DNA of 46,891 bases from Geothermovivens sp964644845 (GCA_964644845.1 CAZXXS010000088.1:1-46891), one strand, 5' to 3'. Shown: positions 9,501 through 18,346, numbered from the stretch's first letter. The notes: generated from the letters alone by a model not told the origin. Translations and numbers: made by a program.

Positions 9501-11086
9501 TCGACAGCAACACTGTCAGCTTTGAGTTTTTCCACGGCTTCGCCAGCCAGTGCCACCGCGTTCTCGGCTGCCATTTTCTGGTATTTCGTTCCCAGATACG
9601 TGTTGCTCAAGGCGATGTACTGCCGGTACGCCTCATCACGACGTCCCAGCTTGGTGTCCAGCACAAGTGCCAGGTTCCAGTGCACCTGCGCAGCCAGAGA
9701 ATCGCCCGCGAATTCGTCCAGAAACAAACGCGACTGCCGGACAAAATCCGCGTACGCAGTGGAATCGCCGCTCTCTTTTGCTTTCTTCAGCAGCACAGCG
9801 AGATTGTCCAGCAACGCTTTTCGCGCGAGGGCATCCGCTTTCTGGCGGACGTCTTGCTTGGTCTCGTTTTTCGCCCACCATTGACTGCCAGGCCCGTACT
9901 CCCGGAAAAGCTTCAGCCGCTCCGCAGCGGCCATTTGCTCGTCGCCGAGCCGTTCGTACGCCACCACGATCCGCTGTTGGATTTCTGGAGCCTCCGGCGC
10001 GTACGGATACAAAGAAAGCAAAACCTTGTACGCCTCAATCGCTTTTGCGAATTCCTCTTTCTCGTCGAAGTAGGCATCGCCAATCCGCTTGATGATCTTG
10101 AAACCGTAGTTCCGATCTCCGATGTCTTTCAGAAACCGTGCCGCTCGCTCAGGCCCCCCGAAGTCCATGAAGCTCAGGCCAATGTACTCAACCGATTCCG
10201 CCTGCAAAGCCGGGTTGCTGATCTCGTGCTCTGGGTCGTGGCGGTTGGCCAGGTTGATGTCGTCCGCCAGCAGAGTGAAATAGGCGATGGCGTTCGGGTA
10301 ATCGCTCAGACGGTAGTAGCACCAACCCAATCGGTAAAGCGCCTCGTCGTAGCGCGGTGTATCGTGGAAAGCGAGGATGCGTTTGTAGTACCCGATCGCT
10401 TTTTCGATCTGGTTTACAGGCGGATTGAAGTAGTACTCCGCAATTCGCATCAGCGCTTCCGGTGTGTAGCGGGAATGCGGAAACCGGTCGACAAGCTGCT
10501 GGTACACCTCCAGGGCCTCCGCGCGACGCCCCTCGTCTTCGGTGAGAAAAGCAATGTTGTAAAGAGCAGCGTCGACGTAGCGGCTGTTCGGGTGCTCCTC
10601 TACCACAGCGCGGTAGAGTTCCAGAGCACGGCTGTAGTCTTTCTGGGGCTCCTGCGGCTCTACCGTCGTTCTACCCGAATCCAGCAGCGCAAGCTGGTGT
10701 TCGTACTCTTCCATCGCACGCTGGTACGCCTCCTGAGCCTCCTGGTAGTAGAACTCGGCGAGGCGCATCAGCACTTTGTCGACTACCTTACTCTCCGGGT
10801 GTCGATTCAGAAAATCTTCGCCGCTCTGGATGCCCTTTTTGCGCAGAAGGCGAATTTCCTCCTGGAGCCGCGTGATCTCCTGGCGGTAAAACTGCTGGTA
10901 GCGAAGCAACTCCTCGGGTGAAAAAGTCGCCAAAATGGAGTCGAGGTGCGCTTTGTTGGATGTCAGCCGAATGGTTGAGTCCGGAGCGGCGACATCCGAC
11001 GCAGCCCGAGCAGTGCCAAAAACCAGCAGGAAACCGACGAGTGTGGCAAACAGGTATCCGGCCAAACTACTGCGACTTCGATCCAT
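6476..11086 (-). CDS. giant secreted TPR-repeat protein with C-terminal jelly-roll-like domain
   Basis: This 1536-residue exported protein has an N-terminal signal segment (SLAGYLFATLVGFLLVFGTARA), then a coiled-coil stretch (LLRYQQFYRQEITRLQEEIRLL). Most of the protein is tetratricopeptide-type repeats, recognisable by units such as ALYNIAFLTEDEGRRAEALEVY, EALYRLGWCYYRLSDYPNAI and ALFNAGLEFDKVKSYKYAIEAY, spaced by about 34-40 residues. Residues about 1371-1462 resemble a galactose-binding/jelly-roll sandwich (DLYVNGEYIA, DVTNFLREGKNVAEVVV). The ATG at 11086 follows GGAG and overlaps the preceding stop (11067) by 20 bp, indicating coupling. TPR solenoids of this type serve as periplasmic scaffolds next to TolQR/ExbBD motors. 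The last 22 residues overlap the following small gene and look unlike a folded domain. Confidence 0.85.
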   Translation of the reverse strand: MDRSRSSLAGYLFATLVGFLLVFGTARAASDVAAPDSTIRLTSNKAHLDSILATFSPEELLRYQQFYRQEITRLQEEIRLLRKKGIQSGEDFLNRHPESKVVDKVLMRLAEFYYQEAQEAYQRAMEEYEHQLALLDSGRTTVEPQEPQKDYSRALELYRAVVEEHPNSRYVDAALYNIAFLTEDEGRRAEALEVYQQLVDRFPHSRYTPEALMRIAEYYFNPPVNQIEKAIGYYKRILAFHDTPRYDEALYRLGWCYYRLSDYPNAIAYFTLLADDINLANRHDPEHEISNPALQAESVEYIGLSFMDFGGPERAARFLKDIGDRNYGFKIIKRIGDAYFDEKEEFAKAIEAYKVLLSLYPYAPEAPEIQQRIVVAYERLGDEQMAAAERLKLFREYGPGSQWWAKNETKQDVRQKADALARKALLDNLAVLLKKAKESGDSTAYADFVRQSRLFLDEFAGDSLAAQVHWNLALVLDTKLGRRDEAYRQYIALSNTYLGTKYQKMAAENAVALAGEAVEKLKADSVAVDSSQLSEEEKRLLEAYDNYIRLFPDDEKTSLMLANAGALYYSHRRFDDALRYFKTLVKRFPDSPYLAQARMTIMESYFGKKDYRSTEIVAKRILADSSKPELFGKAKRRLAEAIFLHAQELAKAGQHDLAGKEYMRMATEVPDADFADLALFNAGLEFDKVKSYKYAIEAYRRLLEGYPTSKYRLDGMNNLALDLGEEKQYAEAARLYEQLADLQPDSARAQDALYNASVFYVRAKDWQDAIRVNRRYVDRYPNAKESDDLFFDIATYYLKLGDLASANRIYGEYAQRFPDSPRVVESYFHRGEFYSKQGQQKLAVQEFKKAVEHGKELKARGLDSNPYYQAEALFALSEIKWREYKSIAFRLPESNLQQAKKRKADLLKELVANYTEVVTYGTPRLYEATYRIGEAYEDFADTWARQDVAETDPTRRAVLLKKIDEEAAKLYEQAVDAYMNGAKALERISREYAAAHPDTSTKEKTTRVAEVDSTLELAQKWIVRTKGKVPEVVYKIAETNFHAAERLLAAPVPAQLNPVARLEYWHQLYSRAVQPIVDATLREHERNLKLAKELGVAGGWADSSRKRIAEVSTLVAQGYRKLAERALEHYRKLADELPQLAALADSTGSGEDRMYDVAGEIGHFLDYAKDFAKIASDLYFKAFERMSQHELGGVLYRYETAYLADAYEQAMACDSLANEAAQRKEWAKAQQQRTGGYVWEDCGMTFEDAFYSLSDIRREVLESAYHLADTLGVRTPVVGQIMLALVQTDPEKYAGVLGLKLAKTVITTDSTWQVMPADSDLATEPMLAVVLGSEPADSGQMWQRIWVPEDKPVAADSALSDSAQLGAQRTGGHWKFVRYFELNGLPARGKIKIALPGSYDLYVNGEYIAHVDSAADSTGGVHEHDVTNFLREGKNVAEVVVNENNVPPKVGLAAVMQVEYIPGWRAERQRFGMATEDRQLERFYYFDKNRIPEWQLTGGAQHAQKLADHELPGSLDPVPDSRSSAGNGPEQGPNNR

Positions 11087-14006
11087 CAGCTCCGTCGCCC
11101 TTGTCTTGTTTTTGCGGTTCATCCGGGTTGGTGATGTTGGGCTGGTCTTTCGTCTCAGCCGGCACTTCGGTCGTCTGCTTGTCAAAGTACTCGCTCTCGA
11201 AGTACTTCTCCTGGTTCTTTTTCGCCTCAGCGAGGCGAAGTTGCTGCCATTCGTACTCGAGTTGCTGAATTCGTCGTTGCAAATCGCGAAGATCGGCTTC
11301 CAACTGCTCCTTGCGCTGGCGCAGCAGGGTTCCCACAGCTTGGACGTACTGCGAATACCGCGACATCTGGCGCTGTCGCTCTCGCAACGACGACAATGCG
11401 ATGTCGCTCATGCCGAATCCCGAAAAGTCGGCCCATCTGTTGAAATCCGCGTCAATCACCCGAACGTCCCGACTGGCAAGCCAACCGCGCACCTGACTCA
11501 AGTTCTTGCCGACGTCGCTGAGCTGCTCCACCCAGTATTCGCTTTCAAACGCGACGTCGTGCACGCCGAGTTCTTTCGCCCGTTTCCGAAGCGAATCCAT
11601 CTGGGCACGAATGCTCCACAGCGCGGCCGTTTCGCGAGCCGACTCCTCGCGTAGCGAATCCAGTAAAGCCGCTTCGTAGCGAGACGTGGCTTCTCTGAGC
11701 GCCAGCGGGTAGTCCACGAACTGGTTCACGCGCGTGATGTTGCGGTCCGCCTGGTAGGTCTCCAGCGCTCGCAGGAGCCGGTGTTCCACACGATCCGCCT
11801 TGTGTACCACGTCCTTGCGGCCGAGCTTGCGCGCCGCAAGAGCCAGTTTCTCCGCCTGTTCCATCAGCCGAAACATCCGCAGACGCTCGTTGTCGAATTC
11901 CTCCATCATGCGAGCCCCAAAACTGCCGGGGTGCTCGAGCAACCAGAGCGCGAATTCCGTCTGGTCTTTTGCTTCGAGCAGTTTTGGGTAAAGATTGGCG
12001 TCGCCGCGTTCGATGATCGTCCGTTCCAGACTGTCCAACTGAACCTGCATTGAAGCCAGGATTTTCCTTTCCCTCGCGTACTCGCGGGCCAAGTCTTCCA
12101 CCCGCCGTGCATTGGCAACAAATCGCAACGCTTGCAGCGCTTCGTCCTTCTTGCCAATGATGCGTTTGCAGTGCGCCTCGAGGACGAGTGCCTCGTACGT
12201 GTACTGCGACTGCACGTACTGATTGCCCAGTTTTTCAGCCGGACCGATAGCGCCTTGGTAATCGCCCATTTTCAGGCGCGCCCAGGCCTCGCCCAGCAAA
12301 GCCTCGTCGTATCCGGGGAAGTCCTCGGAAACGGATTCGAAGTACTTGACCGCCTGCTTCATGTCGCCTTCCTGGAAAGCAATCAAGCCCAGCTTCACCA
12401 GCGAGGCGTTGGCCAGCATGGCTTCGAAGTACCCCCGACCGGGTTTGTTTTTGTAGGCAGCAATCTCACTGAAAATCCGTTTCGCACTTTCGTTCCCTTC
12501 AAGGCTCACAAGGGCTACCCCGAGCACAAATTTGGCACGCAGGGCCAGACGTGACTTTTTGGGTACCTGCTCCAAGGCCGCTTTCGCAGCTACGGCGTCA
12601 CCATTTTCCAGATACCAGAGTCCAGCCAGGAAAAAACCCGCGGCTCGGTCTTCACGCGACAGTTTCGTAGCCGACAGCCCGAGGGCCCTCGTTGCCGCGT
12701 CTACGTCCACGTTTACGCCCAAATGAGCCATCGCCAACAGGCGCACTGCAGCGAGCCCCGCGAACTCGTTCGGTTCAGGACTCCGCATCAGCTTCTCGTA
12801 CTCCTGGGCCGCTTCGTCGTAGCGCTGCAAGGCGTACAGGCACTCGGCGTGGTAGTAGCGAGTAGGCGTCAGATCGAAACCCCATCCGTCGTAGCACGAC
12901 AACACGTGGCCGAAATGCAACTCCGCGAGGGCAAACCGCTGTGCCGCGTAGGCCTCCACCCCGGATTCCAATGCTCGTCTCAGCATCCGCTCCCGCTCTT
13001 TCGGTGTGGCCGTTTCGATGAGTTTGCGGTAAATGACTTCGTAGAACGTAGCGTCCGCTTCGTGCTCAGCCCATTGGAGCTTTTTCCATTCCTCGATGAA
13101 GTCGCTGAGTTTGACTTTCTCGGAGTGGGAAAACAGCTGGTAGCCGAACGCTTCCAGCACCCGCTCGTCCAGGTTACCAATGATTGAGCCTTTGGCCTGG
13201 TTGATGAGTGGAATCAAATCCGGAGCAACCTGTTCCGCCTTGGCCGCCAGGTCATCGAGCTGGTAGAGCACGCGCACCAGTTTGCTCAGCTCGGCCATGT
13301 AATCGGTCACCACGTCCCGGTCCACAGGAGCGCTTTCGCCCCACTGCGTCACCGCGCTCATCAGCGTTGCCTCAGCGGCCTCAATGTCGGGCACGAGATC
13401 GTAGCGACCAAGTTCGTTGGCCCGTCGGCGCAACGCTTCAAGCTGGTTGTAGTCGCTGACAATTCGGTCCATCTCGTGATTCATGCGGCGCAACAGCTCC
13501 AGCCGACGCTCAAGATCCGCCGACTGCCACTCACCGTCCAGGGCCCGGGCAATCCTTTCGCGCACGTCTCTGATCGCCCACACCAGGTCCAGCCGTTGCC
13601 TCGCACGAGCCTCTCGCTCGAGCTGGTCCAGCTGTTTAGCCACATTCAATAAACCGTTGAGTTCCTGATTGTAAACGCCGGTGAGGCTGTCGGCAAAGTG
13701 GTACACCAGGTCGAAACCAACTTTCGACCGCTCCCAGCCGTCCACACCGCGAGCCTGCAGCTCATCGTGGATCTGCTGAACCAGGTCCCAAAGAAAGTAC
13801 TCCTTCCGGGACAGATCGTCGACGAAGGGCCGCGCCAGTCGATTCAGGTAAGCTCGCCTAACTTGTTGAAATTTCGGCGCCGGACCCTCGTGGAGCCAGA
13901 GAACGCGTTTCGTGTTCGGGAAAGTCACGCCCGTGAGCGTCAGAAGGCTCAAGACGATGGCTGCCGCCGGGAGGGATCCGTTGCGAAGCAAAGTTGCTGT
14001 CCTCAT
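11067..14006 (-). CDS. secreted TPR/coiled-coil protein, first gene of the cluster
   Basis: This 979-residue protein has a signal sequence (PAAAIVLSLLTLTGVTFP), helical repeats throughout and marked coiled-coil character at the C-terminus (RERQRQMSRYSQYVQAVGTL, QLEADLRDLQRRIQQLEYEW). TPR-like units are clear in the middle (YYHAECLYALQRYDEAAQEY, ALLGEAWARLKMGDYQGAI). The tail is acidic and Gln/Lys/Asp-rich. The ATG at 14006 is chosen because AAGGGAAAGGGA precedes it; an upstream ATG in frame (14036) lies within that purine run's context and lacks a site. It heads the leftward seven-gene set and is followed with overlap by the 1536-residue TPR protein. No enzymatic motif is visible. A scaffold role beside the ExbB/ExbD motor is inferred from context. 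Confidence 0.82.
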   Translation of the reverse strand: MRTATLLRNGSLPAAAIVLSLLTLTGVTFPNTKRVLWLHEGPAPKFQQVRRAYLNRLARPFVDDLSRKEYFLWDLVQQIHDELQARGVDGWERSKVGFDLVYHFADSLTGVYNQELNGLLNVAKQLDQLEREARARQRLDLVWAIRDVRERIARALDGEWQSADLERRLELLRRMNHEMDRIVSDYNQLEALRRRANELGRYDLVPDIEAAEATLMSAVTQWGESAPVDRDVVTDYMAELSKLVRVLYQLDDLAAKAEQVAPDLIPLINQAKGSIIGNLDERVLEAFGYQLFSHSEKVKLSDFIEEWKKLQWAEHEADATFYEVIYRKLIETATPKERERMLRRALESGVEAYAAQRFALAELHFGHVLSCYDGWGFDLTPTRYYHAECLYALQRYDEAAQEYEKLMRSPEPNEFAGLAAVRLLAMAHLGVNVDVDAATRALGLSATKLSREDRAAGFFLAGLWYLENGDAVAAKAALEQVPKKSRLALRAKFVLGVALVSLEGNESAKRIFSEIAAYKNKPGRGYFEAMLANASLVKLGLIAFQEGDMKQAVKYFESVSEDFPGYDEALLGEAWARLKMGDYQGAIGPAEKLGNQYVQSQYTYEALVLEAHCKRIIGKKDEALQALRFVANARRVEDLAREYARERKILASMQVQLDSLERTIIERGDANLYPKLLEAKDQTEFALWLLEHPGSFGARMMEEFDNERLRMFRLMEQAEKLALAARKLGRKDVVHKADRVEHRLLRALETYQADRNITRVNQFVDYPLALREATSRYEAALLDSLREESARETAALWSIRAQMDSLRKRAKELGVHDVAFESEYWVEQLSDVGKNLSQVRGWLASRDVRVIDADFNRWADFSGFGMSDIALSSLRERQRQMSRYSQYVQAVGTLLRQRKEQLEADLRDLQRRIQQLEYEWQQLRLAEAKKNQEKYFESEYFDKQTTEVPAETKDQPNITNPDEPQKQDKGDGADGSKSQ

Positions 14007-15170
14007 TCGTCCCTTTCCCTTGCGTTCCAGGGGCACGTTTCAACTCCGATCAAGTCACGTCTCTACACCCGCCGCAGAGTACAACCCGAGCTCATCGGAG
14101 ATGCTGCGTACGTGGGTTTCGAGGTGCGGGGAAGAGACTCAAACTAATAATCGACGACGGGTGGTGAAACATTAGGTAGGTTGTCCTCGGGGGTCAGCCT
14201 TGCCGGGGCAATCCAACCTGCGTTCGCGGGACGCTTCACCACCGTTCGCTCACAAACAGCCACTGCTGATTTCGTCGCGTCCCTTTTGCAAAGGTGCACC
14301 GAGCCGAGCAACGCCCAAAGGATCGTCAAACGTTTTTTTCCGAGCGTGCAAGCGCCCGGCCCAGCTACCTAAGCCCTTCTGAGAAAGCCCGTTTCGGCGT
14401 CTACCGGACACCGTACGCCGAGAAGCCTCCACGTCTACACCCGCAGGGAGGTAAACGCAGCTCCTGGTGTGTAAACTGGGGTTTCAGGAAAGTAGGACGA
14501 CACCAGCATCTGCTTTTTTCTGAAGCCCCTGGAACACGAGCAGGACCCGACGAGCTACCGTTTCATGAAAGTTGACATGTTTCCGCTCTCCTCTGCCAGG
14601 TGCGTCCACAGCGCAGGCAGATACGGACGAGCGGGAAAACCTGACGTCTCGCACTCATTCTCGATCTTTCACCAGCCGAGTTCGTGGCGTGAATTCAAGT
14701 GCAAATCGCCCTCAACAGGTCTCAAACCCAACCACTTTTCACCCCTTTTGACCCTGCGTAGCAGGCAACGCGCTGTTGCGAGCGAACACACCCGACGCTG
14801 CCAAGGCCTGAGCCGCAGTCCGGGAATTTGGCGTTGCCGGCAAACTGCCCGGGGGTCCAATTTTCAAGCCACGTGAACTACGGCAGTTGAATCTGGGCAT
14901 GTCTGCAAACAATTCTCGGCGTCCTGGAAATGCGGGGGCGTGCACAACCCGAAAGCCAACAGCAAAGACAGACTGCGCCTCTCCACTCGGTCTCTTGGCC
15001 TTCAGCGCGCACTTTCGACCGACACAAAGCTCGTCTTCGTGCTCCAGAGGGCTCAGCCGAAATCGGAAAATTCTCGTAACCGTTTTTGTTTGCGAGTCCG
15101 GTCTTCTGTTCGTACCTTTGCCCGATTGGAGATGGACACAGGAAATCAAGAAACCGTTGGGAGAGTCGAG
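14007..15170. other. long gene-free divergent spacer
   Basis: About 1.16 kb lies between two divergently oriented genes. Frames here are short, overlap on both strands and translate to compositionally odd peptides. It presumably holds the promoters of the TPR cluster (leftward) and of the glycosidase-like gene (rightward), but no strong promoter stood out. A 14-bp imperfect hairpin lies at 14478-14529. A decayed gene or an unrecognised structured RNA is possible. Confidence 0.5.
14478..14529. other. imperfect hairpin in the divergent spacer
   Basis: GGGGTTTCAGGAAA (14478-14491) pairs with TTTTCTGAAGCCCC (14516-14529), two of the 14 positions being G-T-type or mismatched, around a 24-nt loop. 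The stem is longer than expected for a spacer but has no following T run in either direction that would make it a standard terminator. Confidence 0.35.
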
Positions 15171-16208
15171 ATGGCTGCAGGAATGCTAACCGGTTGGAGT
15201 TACTTCGGCGTACGCAACCCCCGTCACGTGGCTGTGGACCTGGACGACATGCTCAGACACAACGCAAACGCCGTACTCCTCACCGTGTCCGAAGAAGACA
15301 ACGCTTTTTACCGCGACACGATGCAGCAACTGGCAGCGTTGGCCCACGAGCGCCGCATGACCGTGTACATGAATCCGTGGGCTTACGGCGGTGTGTTCGG
15401 AGGCGAGGCTTTCTCGGGTTTTCTACCGCGTCATCCGGAAGCCATGCAGATCGATTCGAAAGGAGATCCAGTACCGGCTGCGTGTCTGAACAACCGGACA
15501 TTCCGAGAGTACCTGTTCGAATGGATCGACACCGTCGCCACGTGTGGCGCTGACGTAGCCATGTGGGACGAACCCCACTTTTTCATTTTCGGGTGGGACG
15601 AACTCTTTGCCGCCAAACGAGATCGCTGGACATGCCGTTGTGAAACCTGCCAAGCGGCCTTTGAGGCTCGATTCGGCCACAAAATGCCTCAGGAAATGAC
15701 CCCGGAAGTGCGTCAATTCCGTCACGAGTCCATCGTGAATTTTCTCGACGAAATGACAACCCGCGCCAAAGCCCGTGGGCTTAAGAACTCGATCTGCATT
15801 CTTCCCTTTACTTTCAACCTGGACGACGGCGTCGAAGACCTTGAAGACATTTTTCGACTACCGAGCCTGGACATCCTCGCCACCGATCCCTACTGGGACC
15901 GTGAGCACGGTGACGATTGGGTGCGCGACCACTACAGCCGTAACGCCAAAATCCTCGTGGAAAACGCGCGCAAGTTCGGCGTTGAGCCGGAAATTTGGAT
16001 CAAGAACTTCAAAATCGCCAGCGGGCAGGAACACCTCGTTGAGCTGGCAACGGAAATCGGCTTCGAGGCAGGCATCCGAAGGATCCTTGCCTGGAGCTAC
16101 CTTGGTTCTGCCTACATGAGCAGCCTACGAAGCGACAACCCCCTTCAGGTCTACGAACGTCAGGCCAAAGCCTTCCAGCTGTGCCACCAGAGAGCCGAAC
16201 GCAGCTGA
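15171..16208 (+). CDS. putative TIM-barrel glycosidase-like protein
   Basis: This 345-residue cytoplasmic protein (no signal sequence) begins MAAGMLTGWSYFGVRNP. Visible segments fit a beta/alpha barrel of the uncharacterised glycoside-hydrolase-like kind: AVLLTVSEED, MTVYMNPWAYGG, ADVAMWDEPHFF, a C-x-C-x2-C cluster (WTCRCETCQ) typical of such barrels just after that strand, DILATDPYWDRE and RRILAWSYLGSA. The Glu of WDEPHF is the best catalytic candidate. GGGAG about 8 bp upstream supports the ATG at 15171; the ATG at 15132 and an open frame back to 14940 lack support. It is monocistronic and ends at the bidirectional terminator 16255-16292. Substrate and true activity are unknown. Confidence 0.68.
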   Translation: MAAGMLTGWSYFGVRNPRHVAVDLDDMLRHNANAVLLTVSEEDNAFYRDTMQQLAALAHERRMTVYMNPWAYGGVFGGEAFSGFLPRHPEAMQIDSKGDPVPAACLNNRTFREYLFEWIDTVATCGADVAMWDEPHFFIFGWDELFAAKRDRWTCRCETCQAAFEARFGHKMPQEMTPEVRQFRHESIVNFLDEMTTRAKARGLKNSICILPFTFNLDDGVEDLEDIFRLPSLDILATDPYWDREHGDDWVRDHYSRNAKILVENARKFGVEPEIWIKNFKIASGQEHLVELATEIGFEAGIRRILAWSYLGSAYMSSLRSDNPLQVYERQAKAFQLCHQRAERS

Positions 16209-16254
16209 GAAAGTTACCCCTTTTGTTTCGAGCACAGAAACCTCACCCGTTGAA

Positions 16255-16292
16255 AAAACCGCCACTCGGACTTCCTACCGAGTGGCGGTTTT
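16255..16292. terminator. bidirectional rho-independent terminator
   Basis: AAAACCGCCACTCGG (16255-16269) pairs with CCGAGTGGCGGTTTT (16278-16292), a 15-bp perfect stem including A and T flanks. It sits between the convergent genes ending at 16208 (+) and 16418 (-), serving both. Confidence 0.9.
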
Positions 16293-16417
16293 CTGTGTCG
16301 CACCGCCAGAACACCTGCTTTTCAGGGTCAGGGCTAACCCTGGAGCACTGGCAACGTGAGAAACACAACAAACCGCGGCGAGTCCTTTTGGATTTGCCCG
16401 CTGTGGACATGTGCAAC

Positions 16418-18346
16418 TTACACGGGTTTTCCGACAAAACGCAGAAAGGCGGCCAAGACGAGTGTCCCGCCCACAATCCCTACAACCGGCGACAAACCGA
16501 AAGCAGCCGGCACGTAGCCCAGCAGGGCAGCCACAGCCGCCACCAAGAGCGCGTAAGGCATCTGCGTGCGAACGTGGTCGATGTGATCCGCTGCGGAAGC
16601 CATCGACGACATGATGGTTGTGTCGGAAATCGGAGAACAGTGATCGCCAAACACACTTCCAGACAGTACAGCACCGATCGTGCCCAGCAAAACAGTGTCT
16701 GTGGGCCCCGCAGCCAAGCCCTGTGCTGAGGCCAGCTTGTCCGCCATCGGTACGACGATCGGGATCAGAATCGCCATCGTTGCCCACGAGGTGCCCGTGG
16801 AGAAACTTACGAAAGCGGCCACGACAAAGGTTAACACCGGCAGAAGTCGGGCAGAAAGAAACTTCCCGGCCCAGTGAATGACGAAGTCGGCTGTGTGCAA
16901 ATCCTGACACACCTTACCAATTGACCAGGCCAGGACGAGAATGACCATTGCCAGCACCATGGCCCGAGCCCCCGTTAGCCAAGCTTCAAGGGCCTTCCCC
17001 AGGCTCAGGATGCGCTGGCCAACTGCAAGTAGAATTGCCGTCAATGCCGCCGTGAACGAGGCCCACATGAGGACATCAAACGAATCCGCAGCGCCGAAAA
17101 TCTCGCCAAGCCTTGCACCCGCTGCCTGCGCCCCGAGAGCCAGCCGACCGCTGACGTAGAGGCCACCAATCGTGACGACGATCATCGTGCCAACGGGTAA
17201 AACAGCGTTCAACCAGCGCAGAGGCACGTCGTCGCCGGAAACGCCATCCAGAGCAGCGGCATCGGAAATGGGCTGAGCACCATCCCGCAACGCTTTGCCG
17301 TGGTGTACTGCACGGTGTTCGGCTTTCCACATGGCCCCGAAGTCCCGCAACATCCAGCCAACAAGGGCCACAAACACAATGGCGAGAATGCTGTAGAAAG
17401 AGTACGGGATTGAACGCAGAAATGTCACGTAGGCATCGGTGTGAAATCCGATCGCTTCAAAAGCGGAGTCAATGAGGCCAACCTGGAAGCCAACCCAGGT
17501 CGAGATCAACGCCACCGAAGCCACTGGCGCCGCCGTACTGTCCACAATGTAGCTCAGTTTCTCCCTCGACACGCGCATCCGGTCTGTGAAAGGGCGCATC
17601 GTGTTGCCTACGACCAGCGTGTTGGCGTAGTCATCGAAAAAGATGAACACACCCAGTGCCCACGTGGCCAGCTGCGCCCCACGCCTCCCTTTTGCCCAGC
17701 GGCTAACCAGCTCTACAATGCCCTGAGTGCCACCTGCCTTGGAGATCACACCAACCATGCCGCCGAGCGTCATGCTGAACATTACAATGGCGGCGTGGTC
17801 CGGGTCCGCCAGCGCCTGAATGAGGTAGTGGTCCAGAGCGTGCAAAAGCCCAGCGAGCGGGTTGAGATCGAACACAAATGTGGCCCCCAGCCACACACCG
17901 GCGAAAAGAGCGACAATCACCTGCCTGGCCCACAAAGCCAGGCCGATGGCCAGCAGCGGCGGCAACAAACTCACCCAGCCCGGCAACACAAACGCCTCCT
18001 GCCGAACCTCCGCGCCAGACATTTTGCCGACCACGTGGTGTCTGCCCGCTCCAAGCAACACAACGTCTTGAACGCGCGCGACACCGTTGTGTACGACCAA
18101 GGAATCCAGCACGGCTGTCTCCCCTCGTCGATCGCAGACCCTGAACCCTGTAAGCCTTACGACCACCCTCCCGGGTACGCGTTGACCCGAGGAGTCCACC
18201 ACGCTGGCCCTGAGCTCAAACGGCACTTCGCTCAAGACGGGCTTTGGAAAATCAAGCGTCAGCTTTTGCTGACCCAAAAGAGAAGACGGCAGACAAACAA
18301 CAATCAGCAACGTTGGTAGCAGGTAGAGTAAGCGGCGCGCGTGCAT
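16418..18346 (-). CDS. NhaC-family Na+/H+ antiporter with exported N-terminal domain
   Basis: This 642-residue protein starts with a signal-like sequence (LLYLLPTLLIVVCLPSSLLGQ), followed by a beta-rich region of about 90 residues (VPGRVVVRLTGFRV, GVARVQDVVLLGAGRHHV) like an Ig or invasin-type fold. From about residue 120 it is a polytopic transporter with NhaC-family signatures: FIFFDDYANTLVVGNTMRP and SVFGDHCSPISDTTIMSS. Such proteins exchange Na+ for H+ or move organic anions. The antiporter domain is close to normal length; the front domain is extra. The ATG at 18346 follows GGTGAG; an in-frame ATG at 18496 has no site and no signal-like start. A promoter is predicted at 18398-18426. The gene ends at the shared terminator near 16275. 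Confidence 0.85.
   Translation of the reverse strand: MHARRLLYLLPTLLIVVCLPSSLLGQQKLTLDFPKPVLSEVPFELRASVVDSSGQRVPGRVVVRLTGFRVCDRRGETAVLDSLVVHNGVARVQDVVLLGAGRHHVVGKMSGAEVRQEAFVLPGWVSLLPPLLAIGLALWARQVIVALFAGVWLGATFVFDLNPLAGLLHALDHYLIQALADPDHAAIVMFSMTLGGMVGVISKAGGTQGIVELVSRWAKGRRGAQLATWALGVFIFFDDYANTLVVGNTMRPFTDRMRVSREKLSYIVDSTAAPVASVALISTWVGFQVGLIDSAFEAIGFHTDAYVTFLRSIPYSFYSILAIVFVALVGWMLRDFGAMWKAEHRAVHHGKALRDGAQPISDAAALDGVSGDDVPLRWLNAVLPVGTMIVVTIGGLYVSGRLALGAQAAGARLGEIFGAADSFDVLMWASFTAALTAILLAVGQRILSLGKALEAWLTGARAMVLAMVILVLAWSIGKVCQDLHTADFVIHWAGKFLSARLLPVLTFVVAAFVSFSTGTSWATMAILIPIVVPMADKLASAQGLAAGPTDTVLLGTIGAVLSGSVFGDHCSPISDTTIMSSMASAADHIDHVRTQMPYALLVAAVAALLGYVPAAFGLSPVVGIVGGTLVLAAFLRFVGKPV

Noticed and set aside
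8480..10921. 813-residue open frame on the plus strand, opposite the giant TPR gene
   Set aside because: It is antisense to a gene with clear TPR repeats and a ribosome site, has Val/Gln/Arg-skewed composition and no recognisable domain or ribosome site.
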